Shown: piece by piece, positions 11,018 through 21,105 of the stretch
Numbering within the stretch: position 1 is the stretch's first letter
How the letters are laid out: each line of letters starts with the position of its first letter
Source of the DNA: Proteles cristata cristata
Lineage: Eukaryota > Chordata > Mammalia > Carnivora > Hyaenidae
Direction: 5' to 3'
Assembly (NCBI GenBank): GCA_017311185.1
Contig: JAESUZ010002694.1
Span: 1,798,001-1,862,000, forward strand
DNA: 64,000 bases
Notes under the pieces: model-generated
Seen by the model: the letters and a program-made list of their open reading frames with translations, nothing else
What the model was told of the DNA's origin: nothing
Database searches by the model: none
Made by a program: the position numbers and the translations under genes

Positions 11018-11734
11018 CCCCACTTTTAAAAGTGATGTGCGTTAAAGTGATTAAAACCACATTGACACAGTACTACATACCGATTTGAATTAAAACTAAA
11101 AAGATCGTCAATACCAGTTGTTGATGAGGCTGTAGAGGAGTGGAATTTCCACTCTATTAAGTGGGAGGGTAAAATGATACCAACGCTTTGGAAAATTGTT
11201 TGGCAGTTTCTCATCCATTTAGACATATAATTACCATATGGACTAGCAAATCCATCCTAAGTGTCTATTTACCTAAGAGAAATGAAAACCCATTGTCCAC
11301 ACAAAGACATGTATGAATGCTCAAATCAGCATTATTCACAATAATGCCAGCCAAAAGCTAGAAACTATCCAAATCAACAGATTAATGGGGGAAATGTGGT
11401 AAATGCATGCAATTTATTATTATTCAGCAATAAAAAGAATGAACTACTGATACATGCAATATGGATGAATCTCAAAAATACTGTGATGAGTGAAAGGAGC
11501 CAGACACAAGAAGAACATATGCATAATTCTATTTATGTATGAGTATGGAAACTGCAAACTAACCTATCAGGACAGAAGGCAGCTAAGTGAGTGCCTGGGA
11601 CCAGGCGCAGAGGAAGACGTGGATTGCAGAATGCCATGGCCAATATTTTGGGGGTTACAAAAACATTCTGAGTCTTGATTTGTAGTAGTAATTTCACAGA
11701 TGCATACATCTGTCAATGCTCAACAAATCATATA
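11018..11734 (+). mobile_element. old L1 3' end, left part (ORF2 end plus 3' UTR)
   Basis: It contains the typical late-ORF2 phrases 'gttgatgaggctgtagagga', 'tggaatttccactc', 'ggcagtttctcatccattt', 'gctcaaatcagcattattca' and 'aaagaatgaactactgatac', and then 3' UTR sequence. It is heavily mutated, an L1M-age copy. A DNA transposon interrupts it at 11735, and the L1 tail resumes at 12978-13044. Confidence 0.85.
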
Positions 11735-11887
11735 AAATAAAACCTTGGACTGTGAGTAACTTGTTTTGTGAGTGCTCCATAAGGCAAGCGAGCATTGCTA
11801 GAACATTTTAACTTAATAAATGAGTGATGTCTTGCAATACAAGTAGTACATGATACTGAATGTCACACAATCACAAGAGAGCCAAAA

Positions 11888-11888
<1 letters not shown>

Positions 11889-11920
<32 letters not shown>
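11889..11920 (+). repeat. (CT)n microsatellite
   Basis: An uninterrupted run of CT dinucleotides, about 15 units, lies inside the left half of the Tigger element. Probably length-variable. Confidence 0.9.
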
Positions 11921-11923
<3 letters not shown>

Positions 11924-12282
11924 GGATTGTGGGTGATCATCTCCCATGCTCAGATGCTTGGTCTCAGGCCACGGTGTTTGGCAGAAATCAGTGGTTTTTC
12001 AGAATGTTTAAAGGTGCCCACACCAGGCACTAATATACTTTTTGTCACTTCAAAGCACCTGTGGACAGCCCTTTGCTTTTCCATACAAGAGTAAGCTTAG
12101 GAATGCTTTGCTCCATTCTAGGTCAGGCTGCCTGCAGACAGAGACCCCTTCCTCTGCTGCCTTATTGCCAGTGACATTAAATACAGTATATGGCAAGAGT
12201 TCATGAATACTGTACTGTAGCCAACATCCGTGCCAGTGTATACAATGTCCCCCATGCAGAAAAAGTTGAAAAGAAAAACGGT

Positions 12283-12590
12283 AAGAAGGAGATGATTACG
12301 ATGGAAGTTAAGTAAATCATCAAGAAGTACGAATGAGGTATTCAAGTGGCCAAAATTGCAAGATTATATAAGAAGTCTAACATCTGCATCTCGTCTGCAG
12401 AGGAGGGGGAGAAAAAGGCAGAAGAATCCCTCACTTCACATGAGATTAGGGAGATGTGTAAAATGTGGGAAACAGTGCAAACTTTGCAAAAAAGTGCCAC
12501 CCGAATAAGGCTACAGCAGTGTGAGCAATGAACCTGTTTCATGACCTGCAATGTCCCATTTCCGCAAAATCCTCAAAAGAGGCAAAAGCA
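12283..12590 (+). pseudogene. Tigger transposase relic (HTH joined to C-terminus)
   Basis: In frame from 12283 one reads KKEMITMEVK, a stop, a segment IIKKYE, a stop, then GIQVAKIARLYKKSN. This is a CENP-B/pogo-like helix-turn-helix. It passes in the same frame directly into EESLTSHEIREMCKMWETVQ (about 12424-12483), which is C-terminal in this family. After a frameshift MSHFRKILKRGKSK (12551 onward) follows. The catalytic DDE region is absent, so the copy was deleted internally and could not move by itself. Confidence 0.75.
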
Positions 12591-12977
12591 AGTGTCGGTG
12601 GATAGGTTCCATGTTAAGGTTGCACAGAATTAAAAGGAATACATTGAGGCAATAAATAGCAGGGATTCCCATAGTGATAGCAAAAGTCATCCTACACAGT
12701 AACCCTCCTCTCTCCTTTCCCTCACATCAGCCACGAAGGTTTTTGAAGGTAAGTGCAGGTTAACATATTTATTTTTCTTTATATTTTTTATTTTCTTTAT
12801 TATTTTGTATTATATTACAGTATTGTAATCATTTTATATTAATATGTTTGGGTTGTGGGACGAATCATCTGTGTTTCCTTTATTTCTTTTGGGGAAATTT
12901 CCTTTGATACACATGTGCTTTGGGTTATAAGCATGGCTCTGGAATGAACTATGTTCACAAACCAAGGTTTTACTGTA

Positions 12978-13044
12978 GTTTATATGAATGTAGTTCATTA
13001 CTGAAAAATTATAGCTCAATGAAGTTGATTTAAAAAAATAACAA
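12978..13044 (+). mobile_element. old L1 3' end, right part (tail)
   Basis: 'aaaaattatagctcaatgaa' and 'gttgatttaaaaaaataa' are the final 3' UTR bases and A-tail of the L1 whose body is 11018-11734. The split is explained exactly by the Tigger insertion between TA copies. Confidence 0.8.
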
Positions 13045-13223
13045 GGGGCACCTGGGGGGCTCAGTCGGTTAAGCATCTGACTCTTGATTTCAGCTCAGGT
13101 CGTGATTCCAGGGTTCGTGAGATCCAGCCCCGTGTGACGGTCTAGAACCTGCTTGAGATTCTCTGTCTTCCTCTCTCTCTGCCCCTCTCCCTGCTCACAC
13201 TCTCTCTCTCCCTCTCAAAATAA
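13045..13223 (+). mobile_element. CAN SINE, older copy with shortened body
   Basis: Head ggggcacctggggggctcag followed by the CTTGATTTCAGCTCAGG form. The body is shortened (gtgtgacggtctagaacctg) before the CT-rich part and the taaatatata tail. It sits at the tail of the L1, and another SINE is inserted into its own tail. Confidence 0.9.
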
Positions 13224-13236
13224 ATATATAAACATT

Positions 13237-13450
13237 TGGGAGCCTGGGTGGCTTAGTCGGTTAAGCGTCCGACTTTCGCTTAGGTCATGATCTCGCGGTT
13301 TGTGGGTTCGAGCCCCGCATCGGGCTCTGTGCTGACTGCCAGCTCAGAGCCTGGAGCCTGTTTCAGTCTGTGACTCCCTCTCTCTCTGACCCTTCCCTGC
13401 TCACGCTGTCTCTCTCTCTCCTAGAAATAAATAAAACATTTAAAATATAT
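13237..13450 (+). mobile_element. CAN SINE (SINEC_Fc), type 1, young
   Basis: A near-consensus copy with intact A box (TGGCTTAGTCGG) and B box (GGTTCGAGCC). It is inserted in the AT-rich tail of the SINE before it, with an exact 13-bp target duplication atatataaacatt at 13224-13236 and 13451-13463. It is therefore younger than its neighbour. Confidence 0.96.
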
Positions 13451-13470
13451 ATATATAAACATTGAAATTT

Positions 13471-13670
13471 TTAAAAGTTTATTTATTTATTTTGGAAGAG
13501 AGAATGAGCAGAAAAGGGGCAGAGAGAGAAAGAGAGAGGGAGAATTCGATGCAGGCTCAGCACTGCCGTTGGAGAGCCCAGTGCCAGGCCAGAACCCATG
13601 AACCCTAGATCATGACCTGAGCTGAAGTCAAGAGGTGGATGCTTAACCAACTGAGCCCCTCAAATACCCC
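13471..13670 (-). mobile_element. CAN SINE, older copy
   Basis: Reverse strand, with 'agctgaagtcaagaggtgga' (the older CTTGA-containing form) and 'gcttaaccaactgagc'. It lies 20 bp after a plus-strand SINE, so the two form a close inverted pair. Confidence 0.9.
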
Positions 13671-13813
13671 TAAGTAAATAAACACTTAAAATAAATAAAT
13701 AAATAAGTAGGTTTCCAAAAGTCATGGAATAAAATGACCTATAGAGAATTAACATTTCATTGGCAATGATGCTTATTGCAAACTAGGAAGCAAGTAACAC
13801 TGCTGAACTTCTG
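13671..13813. repeat. short (AAAT)n run and unique flank
   Basis: Runs of aaataaat at about 13674-13708, then ordinary sequence up to the next transposon. Confidence 0.6.
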
Positions 13814-14305
13814 CAGCACTTTATCTGCAGTTTCATTTCTGCGGTTTCAGTGACCCTCTGTCAATGGGAATCTGGAAGCAGATAATCCTCCTGGTGAATC
13901 AGCAGAAGGTCAATAGTAGCCTAGTTTTGACATGATGCCTGCGTCATTCACCTCACTTCATCTCCTCACGTAAGCATTTTATCACCTCACGTCATCACCG
14001 GCAGGGTAAGGACAGCACAAGAAAACATTCTGAAAGAGAGACTTCATTCACATAACTTTTCATTACAGTAGATTATTACAATTGTTCTATTTTTATCATT
14101 AGTTATCGTTATTCATCTCTTACTGTGCTTATTTATAAATTAACCTTTATAATTTGTGTGTACCGTAAAAAAGCTTGGTGTGTACCATAAAAAAAAAAAA
14201 AAAAAAAAAGCTAAACTAAACAGTATATATAAGGTTTGGTTTTATCCTCAGAATTCCGCTGAGGGTCTTGGCACATATCCCCCACAGATAAGTGAGGGAA
14301 CAGTT
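13814..14305 (+). mobile_element. second Tigger-type nonautonomous DNA transposon
   Basis: The left part has 'cactttatctgcagtttcat' and 'ttctgcggtttcagtgacc', the middle 'ctggaagcagataatcctcc' and 'gaaggtcaatagtagcctag', and the right end 'gctgagggtcttggcacata' and 'tcccccacagataagtgagg'. These follow the known layout of short nonautonomous Tigger relatives, whose ends read (ccccctt)atccgcgg. No transposase. A poly-A run (14190-14209) has expanded inside it. Exact ends are eroded. Confidence 0.7.
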
Positions 14306-15559
14306 ACAATGTTAAAGTAACTTCAGTTACTGCTGACATGTAAGAGGGTTGATTTTTTTTATTTGGGATATAATTTTCAGGTGTAAAATTAAAATACTAG
14401 AGGTAGTACATGTAATCTCATTAAAGCAGTTGGGAGTACTGACAAAAAAAAAAAATGAATTAAACATTGCATACGCAGTCCCCAGAATTCAGAGAAGGTA
14501 CTCCCAAGGTCACAGTAATGTATAAGTGCTTACAGAAGCTAGCAAAATTCAGACCAAATTCAGTGCATCTCTGAGGAGACTGTTACTGGTTTCTAATTGC
14601 TTTCTCTTACAGTTGGCACACTGAAATCTGCAAGTTGATCTTACATTGGTTTCTCCTTTCCTAAGTATGAAATTTACAAATAAGAGTTTTAAGAGTTAGT
14701 TTCCAAAATAAACTCAATTTTTCTGTCGCCCAACCAAGAGTCACAGTTAAACCTTTGACAGGACAGTCTCTATTAGTCTCAACTAGTTTAATTTTTTCAA
14801 CTTGAATGTTTCAAAGAACTGATATTAGAGAACCACCGTGAATAATCATGTGAGATTCTCTGGAATTCTAATAGGCTGCATATTTGGGGATTTTTCACCT
14901 AGAAGCATTACCATATACATGAACAAATTTTCTTCTGGCAGAAATATACCTACACGTATTTCCATTATGCCACAAATTTTCAAGATCTGGAATTGCAAAG
15001 AAAAAATGAAGTTAATGGGAAAATACTAAATAATCAGCATTTTAGTTAGCTGTCCATTTTCCAAATTTCTCACAACCCATACTTATCCATGATGATGTAT
15101 CATGCAGAGAAATATGAACAAATCTGCAGCATTTGGAATATATAGCAAAGTGCTATTAACATTCTCCCCATCACGATCAACTGTTTATTTGAATTCTAGA
15201 GTTTGTGTACTAAGATATCCACATGATAATACCCCAAAAATAGTAACCATTGAATTCAAATGATGGGTCAAAGACTGACTGGAAATACAAAACTTGCTTT
15301 CCTATAAAAAGATAGCCTGTGAGCAACAAAAGCACAATTCTGTTGTCAATGTTTCTTGTTGATACTGTTAATTCTTAGCTGTCATATTACCTGGAATTTT
15401 TACAAAGCTACCTTAAATCAACAGCCTTCCTTCCCATAACACCATTTCATTACTATTGGACATGTAATATCTAATCACACTGAAAGTACAATATTTAAAT
15501 CGCTAATAATAACAGCGGTAATAATAATAGCCAATGTTAAACTCCAAAGCACTGCCATA
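14306..15559. other. unannotated AT-rich DNA
   Basis: No repeat or gene was recognised in this interval apart from short A runs. Confidence 0.45.
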
Positions 15560-15800
15560 TACTTGAGGGTGAGAATGTGTAGTACAAGCCAAACATTATA
15601 TTAAGAGCCTTATAATTTTTTTCTCCACTGGATCTTCACAAAACCCCATTAAAGTCGGCCCTATTCTTTGCTGACTTTACAGCTAAACAAATTGAGACTT
15701 GGAGACACTAAGTAAGCTCTTCAAGGTTGCTCAGCTAGAAAGGAACGAAGCTGGAATTTGAAGGCAGATAGTCTAGCTCTAGAACGCAGGCTCTTAATCT
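15560..15800 (-). repeat. MIR, reverse orientation
   Basis: The plus strand shows the MIR complement order: 'acattatattaagagcctta', 'ctttacagctaaacaaattg', 'agacttggagacactaagta', 'aaggttgctcagctagaaag' and 'ctctagaacgcaggctctta'. One of the clearer MIR copies in the window. Confidence 0.7.
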
Positions 15801-16470
15801 CTATAAATTGCAAATACTGCAATAGAGAGAGGAGGTGAAAGCAAACTGTCTCCAATGTTTAGGTAAAGAATGGCAGGAATGAGGCACATTCCTTAGAAGA
15901 CCTTAAGCGGAGCAGAGAGACAGGAAACTTTTATTGGTTGCACCTGTGTCAGGTACGGAGGTCCGAAGTTCTATAACGCTGGGGTCTCCTGTTGCAGACA
16001 TCATGGGCCAATGAAGGAGACTGTTACTTAAAAAGTTAAATGAAAGAAAACGAGGTAAATGATAAGCCATAGAGTTATGAATGGTAACTATATATTCTAG
16101 GGAGAGCAGACGAGGCAGAGTGAGTGACATTAGGAGGTTGCAGACCGTCTTCCCAAGGGAGTAATATCTCAACTCAGCAATGAGTTATTTTCTTGTCAAA
16201 TGAATAATGTTCTTGTGAAAACAGGACCAAATATCTGTGAAGCAAGAGATGTAATAGATGTGAACAATTACTTGTAGCAAGACTGGGGTACAAGCCCACG
16301 AGAGTAAATTAACTTAGTATTGGTGAGCAAATAAAAAGACAAAACCCACTAAAGTAAAAGAAATGAAGTACTACTTACTTGGAATGGAAATGAAATGCAT
16401 TTTGAAAGGATAGTGGTTTGAAAATGAAAGCCCTCCCCCCCCCCCACCAAAAGTTGTTAGTTTGACCTTT
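15801..16470. other. unannotated DNA
   Basis: No element recognised. An 89-codon minus-strand frame (15903-16172) has no motif. A poly-C run lies at about 16433-16445. Confidence 0.4.
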
Positions 16471-16485
16471 GAAAATAAACACACT

Positions 16486-16599
16486 GGGTCACACGGTTGG
16501 CTCAGTCAGTGTAGTGTGTGAGACTCTTGATCTTGGGTTTTGTGGTGTGAGTCCCATGTTGGGAGTAGAGATTACTTAAAAATAAAAATAAAAAAAAAA
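16486..16599 (+). mobile_element. old, short carnivore tRNA-Lys SINE
   Basis: The head (acacggttggctcagtcagt, then gactcttgatcttggg) passes directly to 'ggagtagagattacttaaaa' and an A-rich tail, without the CT-rich middle seen in the other copies. This is the layout of the older carnivore SINE form. An approximate 15-bp target duplication gaaaataaacacact (16471-16485) / gaaaatagacacatt (16600-16614) flanks it. Confidence 0.8.
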
Positions 16600-16614
16600 G
16601 AAAATAGACACATT

Positions 16615-17250
16615 AATTTTGAATTATTTTTCCTCCAGGTTACCTTTCCTTAACTTTCAATACTATTCTGTATTATTAAAATGGCAATAATTTCAGAATA
16701 TTTAACGTAACATGCAAATTGCCGTCTATTCATTAAAATATAGTATAAAATTCATAATAGATTTGTTTTAATTTTTATTTGTCCTCTTCTTTTCATTTCA
16801 GCAAAACTGTCTTAGGTTAGAATGATCTCATTTTTCTTTCTTAGCAGCCTACTTCCTATGAAGTACAGTTCTGAATAGAAGCCTCATGGTAGCCATACAC
16901 TAATCTAAAGGAAGAGAGGACTCAGAAATCACTGGGTCCACCACATTCAAGCTCTACTTACATTAGCAAAAGAACTCATGAGAAATTAATCTATTGTTTT
17001 ATTTGTTAATCTGGAACTAAAGGAAAAACTAGTGCAAACAAGTGAAAGAATTTCCTGAGAGTGGTATCTAAGAAGTTTTTACTTCTTTGGTACTTTCTGG
17101 AATTGATCAGGAGATCCTCCAAGACGATACGACCAAAAGTCCTTCTGGCTAAAACAGAGTAGTTCATAAGGTCACACAAACTGGAGAAAGGGCACTCTGG
17201 TCAGAGAATGAACGAAAGCTCTTTTGACATGGAAGCCAATTCACACACAA
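16615..17250. other. unannotated DNA
   Basis: No repeat or gene was recognised in this interval. Confidence 0.45.
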
Positions 17251-17770
17251 GTACCTCAAAATCCAATTCGAACTGGCTTCAACAGGAAGAAAATTTATTG
17301 GCTTATATGACTGAACTCCAGAGGCCAGACAGACTTTAGGTCTGTTTAAGTCAGTAATTCTTGTTCTGGTTCTTCATAGTTTCCTGTGCCTTCCTCTGAG
17401 TACTGGGTTTTTCCTTAGGCTGCTGTTTGCATAGTAGCAAAAATGCTATATTGTGATTGCCTGTTACTACAGCAGAGAAAGATAGGAAAGACTCAGGGAG
17501 CCATCTTATTACAAAGATGCTTTCTCCCCCAGAAGTCTTCAGCAAGCGAATGTCTCCCAGTTAGCCAGAATTTGGTCACTTACCCATCTGTGACTGAATC
17601 TTGTAGCCTAAGATGTGTCATGTGCTGAATGGCTTAGGCCTAGATCCCTGAACCAGTCACTAGAATTCGCTTTTGTTCTTAGACCAGTCAGGGCAACCCC
17701 TAGAACAGAAGGGATTTTGCCATGATCAAGGAAGAGGTTTTTCTAGAAGGAAGAAAGAAGACCAGATTGG
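17251..17770 (+). repeat. ancient interspersed repeat, family unresolved (same family as 33562-33960)
   Basis: The ordered phrases 'tcgaactggcttcaacagga', 'agaaaatttattggcttata', 'ctccagaggccagacagac', 'atctgtgactgaatcttgta' and 'tccctgaaccagtcactaga' follow a widely dispersed mammalian repeat that I recognise by layout but cannot name. Small frames inside it are chance. Confidence 0.45.
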
Positions 17771-18185
17771 TAGGGCAAACAAACGTCGTCAACCACAAAA
17801 TTGTCAGTATAGTAAACTAAGTATTCAGTGCCATTTTGAGGAACTTAGTGGAAAAACTAACTCCCAAGAAGGCAAAGTGTAGGTATAGTCAACAGAAAAA
17901 TCTGAATGGCTCCCTTTCTAACCTGCATAGGGATGGAAAGGAACCATAATTAATATTCTTAACTGTATGGTGAGAAGACTATGTCATCCTATTTCCATCT
18001 TGGAATTTTCAGATTCAAACCATTCTTTTGAATGCCCTTCCTGGTTCCAACATTTCTCTTTCCCTCATTGCTTTTTCCATAATAACATATTATGTGAGAT
18101 ATGTAATATGTATATTCACTATTGGATGGCTGGATGTACATATTGCATATAGTTATGACAAAAGCATACATACACATACATATTT
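17771..18185. other. unannotated DNA
   Basis: Nothing recognised. Several overlapping 60-70-codon frames on both strands around 17967-18177 have no motif. Confidence 0.4.
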
Positions 18186-18310
18186 AATCCTTAGAGTAGT
18201 GACTACCTTGCCCAAGTTTACACAGCCAGTTGAATAGCAAAAGTAGGATGTGAACTCAAGCCGTCAGGGGACCGTGTGTTTTCATTCCAGGATATACCTT
18301 ACTGCCTAAT
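18186..18310 (-). repeat. MIR fragment, reverse orientation
   Basis: 'taccttgcccaagtttacac', 'agccagttgaatagcaaaag' and 'gatgtgaactcaagccgtca' match the MIR complement order (..cttgcccaaggtcacacagc..gaactcagg..). Confidence 0.6.
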
Positions 18311-18892
18311 GGAATACTTGCTTCTTGTCTTTGGGGGCTACTTTTCCCTTCTGCCTACTCTTTTATCTCCTCTTATTCTGGAGTTTACTCTGGTGTTTCC
18401 AATATGCTCCTTCTCTTGTAGTGAGCTTCCAAAGATCTCTTGACCACAGGACAGCTTTCTACCGGTTTTCTCTTCTGTTATTCAAGACCACTTCCACCAC
18501 CAGTCTGATTCTGCCTGATACAAGCATCTGTAACTGTACTTCAGTGTTAAGTTTTTGCTCTTTTATTTTGAAGAGTTTATTACAAGCGTTCTTTTCCTGT
18601 ATCTTTTAAGTCAGAGGATTCATGTGAATGAATGGATTTACCTTCCCTCTTATCTTTATATTGATATATGGTTTTCAGTTTCATGCATTTTGGTTTATAA
18701 TTGTTTTTAATAGCATTTCATGGGCAACCAGTTCTTTCTCTGTAATATTCTTAAGTAATTTAATGTGCCATTATTTTTATGGTTGTACATCTGTTTTCAT
18801 TGTATTTCTTATATTACTTTTTGAATGTATTGTTCACTTAAAAATTTTTCTATATTTTATCTAATTGTATTCCATTGGATGTTCAAAAATTT
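18311..18892. other. T-rich unannotated DNA
   Basis: T-rich plus strand with long hydrophobic chance frames (18325-18609, 18628-18864). The composition could reflect a very old antisense L1, but I cannot anchor any L1 phrase. Confidence 0.35.
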
Positions 18893-19273
18893 TAGGAATA
18901 CTACATGGCAATGGGAAAGAATGAAATCTGGCCATTTGTAACAACATGGATGGAACTTGATGGTGTTATGTGGAGTGAAATAAGTCAAGCAGAAAAGGAC
19001 AGATACCATATGTTTGCACGCATAGGAGGATTAGGAGGAACTTAATGGAGGGCCATTGGGGAGAAGAAGGGGAAAAATAGTTGGGGAGAGGGAGGGGGGC
19101 AAACCATGAGAGACTCTTGAATGCTGAGAACAAACTGAGGGCTGTTGGGGGTGGGAAAAAGGGGAAGGGGGGGTGACGGGCACAGAGGAGGGCACTTGTA
19201 AGGATGAGCACTGGGCGTTATATGGAAACCAACTTGACGATAAACTCTAAAAATAAAAATAAATAAATAAACA
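18893..19273 (+). mobile_element. 5'-truncated carnivore L1 3' end
   Basis: It opens inside ORF2: from 18896 the frame reads EYYMAMGKNEIWPFVTTWME and stays open for 49 codons to the ORF2 stop at 19043-19045. The 3' UTR has the carnivore L1 phrases 'gcaaaccatgagagactctt', 'gagaacaaactgagggctgt', 'agggcacttgtaaggatgag' and 'cactgggcgttatatgg', with a G-rich tract (about 19076-19176). It ends in an AAAT-rich tail. Few mutations, so relatively young. No clear target duplication. Confidence 0.9.
19076..19176 (+). repeat. G-rich tract of L1 3' UTR
   Basis: Several runs of at least three G occur, including gggggtgggaaaaaggggaa followed by ggggggg. L1 3' UTRs are known to carry quadruplex-forming tracts. 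This one keeps that character. Confidence 0.6.
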
Positions 19274-19607
19274 ACCACATTCTTTGTGGCTAACAGGAAA
19301 GGAAAAAAAATCAAAGAGAAAAACACATTACAACAGGAAAAAGAAAAAAAATTAGCCATTTTTTGACTGAAATAAAGCAGAACTATTGATTGCAACAGGA
19401 AAGAACCAATAGTAAACTCAGTAGACTTCTATTTGTATTTATTCTATAAAAGCTAATCATTTTTTATTATCTTATTTAAGGCTATGAGAATGAAAGAAAT
19501 GAAACTTCAGATATTGATCTCAATCATAAGAGAAGAACAAAATATTATGGGGAATTCAGAAAATAAAGGAGAAACCATATGTATATGTGTGTGTATGTAT
19601 GTATGTG

Positions 19608-19638
<31 letters not shown>

Positions 19639-20032
19639 AGGTGATATTTATGGTTAGGTTCAGAAGTACTGATTAAGTTATAACTTGAAATATACGTTGA
19701 GTCATTAGCATTCACCTTTCTCTTTCATTCTCTCTGCCTAATTTCCATTTAAAAATATGGACAGAAGACTGAAGAAAGTCTACAGATTATTTTTTCTATT
19801 ATCAAATGCTCATTTTTTCTATATTTGTTGTTTTTCACCCTTGACGAATATGACAATGATTACATATTTTGTGCATCTTGGGGTTGAAGTTGGAGATTAG
19901 TAGTTTACCCGTCTATTACCCTTTTTCTTACAAAGCATGGAAATTAGAAATGAAATTAAAATGTAATTAGCCACTATATTCACAGGTATTTTCAATTTTT
20001 GGATGAGTTTGAGATGAATAATTACTTTGATT
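19274..20032. other. unannotated DNA with a TG microsatellite
   Basis: No gene or interspersed repeat recognised apart from the TG tract at 19575-19639. Confidence 0.45.
19575..19639 (+). repeat. (TG)n/(TATG)n microsatellite
   Basis: A compound repeat: gtatatgtgtgtgtatgtat, then a run of about 11 TG units ending at 19637. Probably length-variable. Confidence 0.9.
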
Positions 20033-20050
20033 AATAAAATTATTTCAGGG

Positions 20051-20252
20051 GAAGCCTAAGCAGCTCAGTCAGTTAAGCAACCGACTTCGGCTCAGGTCAT
20101 GATCTCGCGTTTCCTGAGTTTGAGCTCTGTGCTGACAGCTGGGAGCCAGAAGCCAGCTTCAGATTTTGTGTTTCCCTCTCTCTCTGCTCCTCCCCCACTC
20201 ATGCTCTGTCTCCCTCTATTTCAAAAATAAAAATAAAGCATTCAAATTTTTA
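20051..20252 (+). mobile_element. CAN SINE, type 2, diverged
   Basis: The head is mutated (gaagcctaagcagctcagtc) but the body and the tail 'caaaaataaaaataaagc' are clear. A long exact 18-bp target duplication aataaaattatttcaggg flanks it at 20033-20050 and 20253-20270. A 15-base piece of the body after 'ttcctgagtttgagc' is missing. Confidence 0.93.
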
Positions 20253-20270
20253 AATAAAATTATTTCAGGG

Positions 20271-20856
20271 CACACCACCAATATGTACATAACCAAAATT
20301 CAAGCTAATCACAAAACCATGAACTCACAAACTAAAAATCTTCTTAGAAAACAAACAAACACTAAAATTCTGGAGAGTAAAATAATCTAGAATCAAAATT
20401 AAGTACTCCAAACTTCAAATGGACATAAATCTCTGTAATTTTATATGTTAGGCAATTTATATATGTGCAGTCTGAGTGTAGCTAGGTGATATAAATCCAT
20501 AGTTTTCAGTTCTATATAGTATAGAGAAAAACTGATATACTAAAAATGAGCTGCTCTGGATAAAAGTGTGCCAGCATATTAAGAGACTGAAAAACAAAAA
20601 GAACATAGAAAGGGTAAATAGAAATGAGGTCTTATTATGAGAAGTTCAAGTAAAGGAGCAGCGTCCTAAGTATGTTATTGAATTAAAAGGTCAGCTCCAG
20701 ATATTCAATGGTATGTTGAAATTCCCAGAAAACGGATGTTTCTTTATATTTTAATCCTACCTAAGAGCATCTAAAACAAATGAAGAATAAAATGGACATT
20801 TGATAATAGAAAGAATAAATAATGTGTAGACTTTCTTTAGTCTTCCATAGTTTTAT
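20271..20856. other. unannotated AT-rich DNA
   Basis: No repeat or gene was recognised in this interval. Confidence 0.45.
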
Positions 20857-20875
20857 AAAGAAATTAGGCAGAGAT

Positions 20876-21088
20876 GGGGTGCCTGGGTGGCTCAGTCAGT
20901 TGAGCATCCAACTTCGGCTCAAGTCATGATCTCACAGTTCATGGGTTCGAGCCCCACGTCAAGCTCTGTGCTGACAGATCAGAGGCTGGAGCCTGCTTCA
21001 GATTCTGTATCTCCCTCTCTCTCTGCCCCTCCCCCGCTCATGCTCTGTCTCTGTCTCAAAAATAAATAAACTATTAAAAAAATAAAGA
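20876..21088 (+). mobile_element. CAN SINE (SINEC_Fc), type 2, well preserved
   Basis: The head ggggtgcctgggtggctcag, A box TGGCTCAGTCAG, B box GGTTCGAGCC and tail ctcaaaaataaataaac are all present. The flanking duplication aaagaaattag at 20857-20867 and 21095-21105 is followed on both sides by cagaga/agaga, so the real duplication is probably longer with one indel. Confidence 0.94.
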
Positions 21089-21105
21089 AAAAAGAAAGAA
21101 ATTAG

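Larger units (their letters stand above)
11735..12975 (+). mobile_element. Tigger-type (pogo/Tc1-mariner superfamily) DNA transposon, internally deleted
   Basis: Terminal inverted repeats are visible: left ..taaaaccttgg (11738-11748) and right ccaaggttttactg (12962-12975). TA dinucleotide target duplications lie at 11733-11734 and 12976-12977. The 1241-bp element sits inside an L1 3' end. Its transposase relic keeps part of the N-terminal helix-turn-helix and the C-terminal end but lacks the DDE catalytic core. A CT microsatellite (about 11891-11919) has expanded in its left part. Layout resembles Tigger7, but the subfamily is not verified. Confidence 0.85.

Noticed and set aside
11889..11920. 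CT array considered as a SINE pyrimidine tract
   Set aside because: No SINE head or tail adjoins; the flanks are Tigger left-end sequence.
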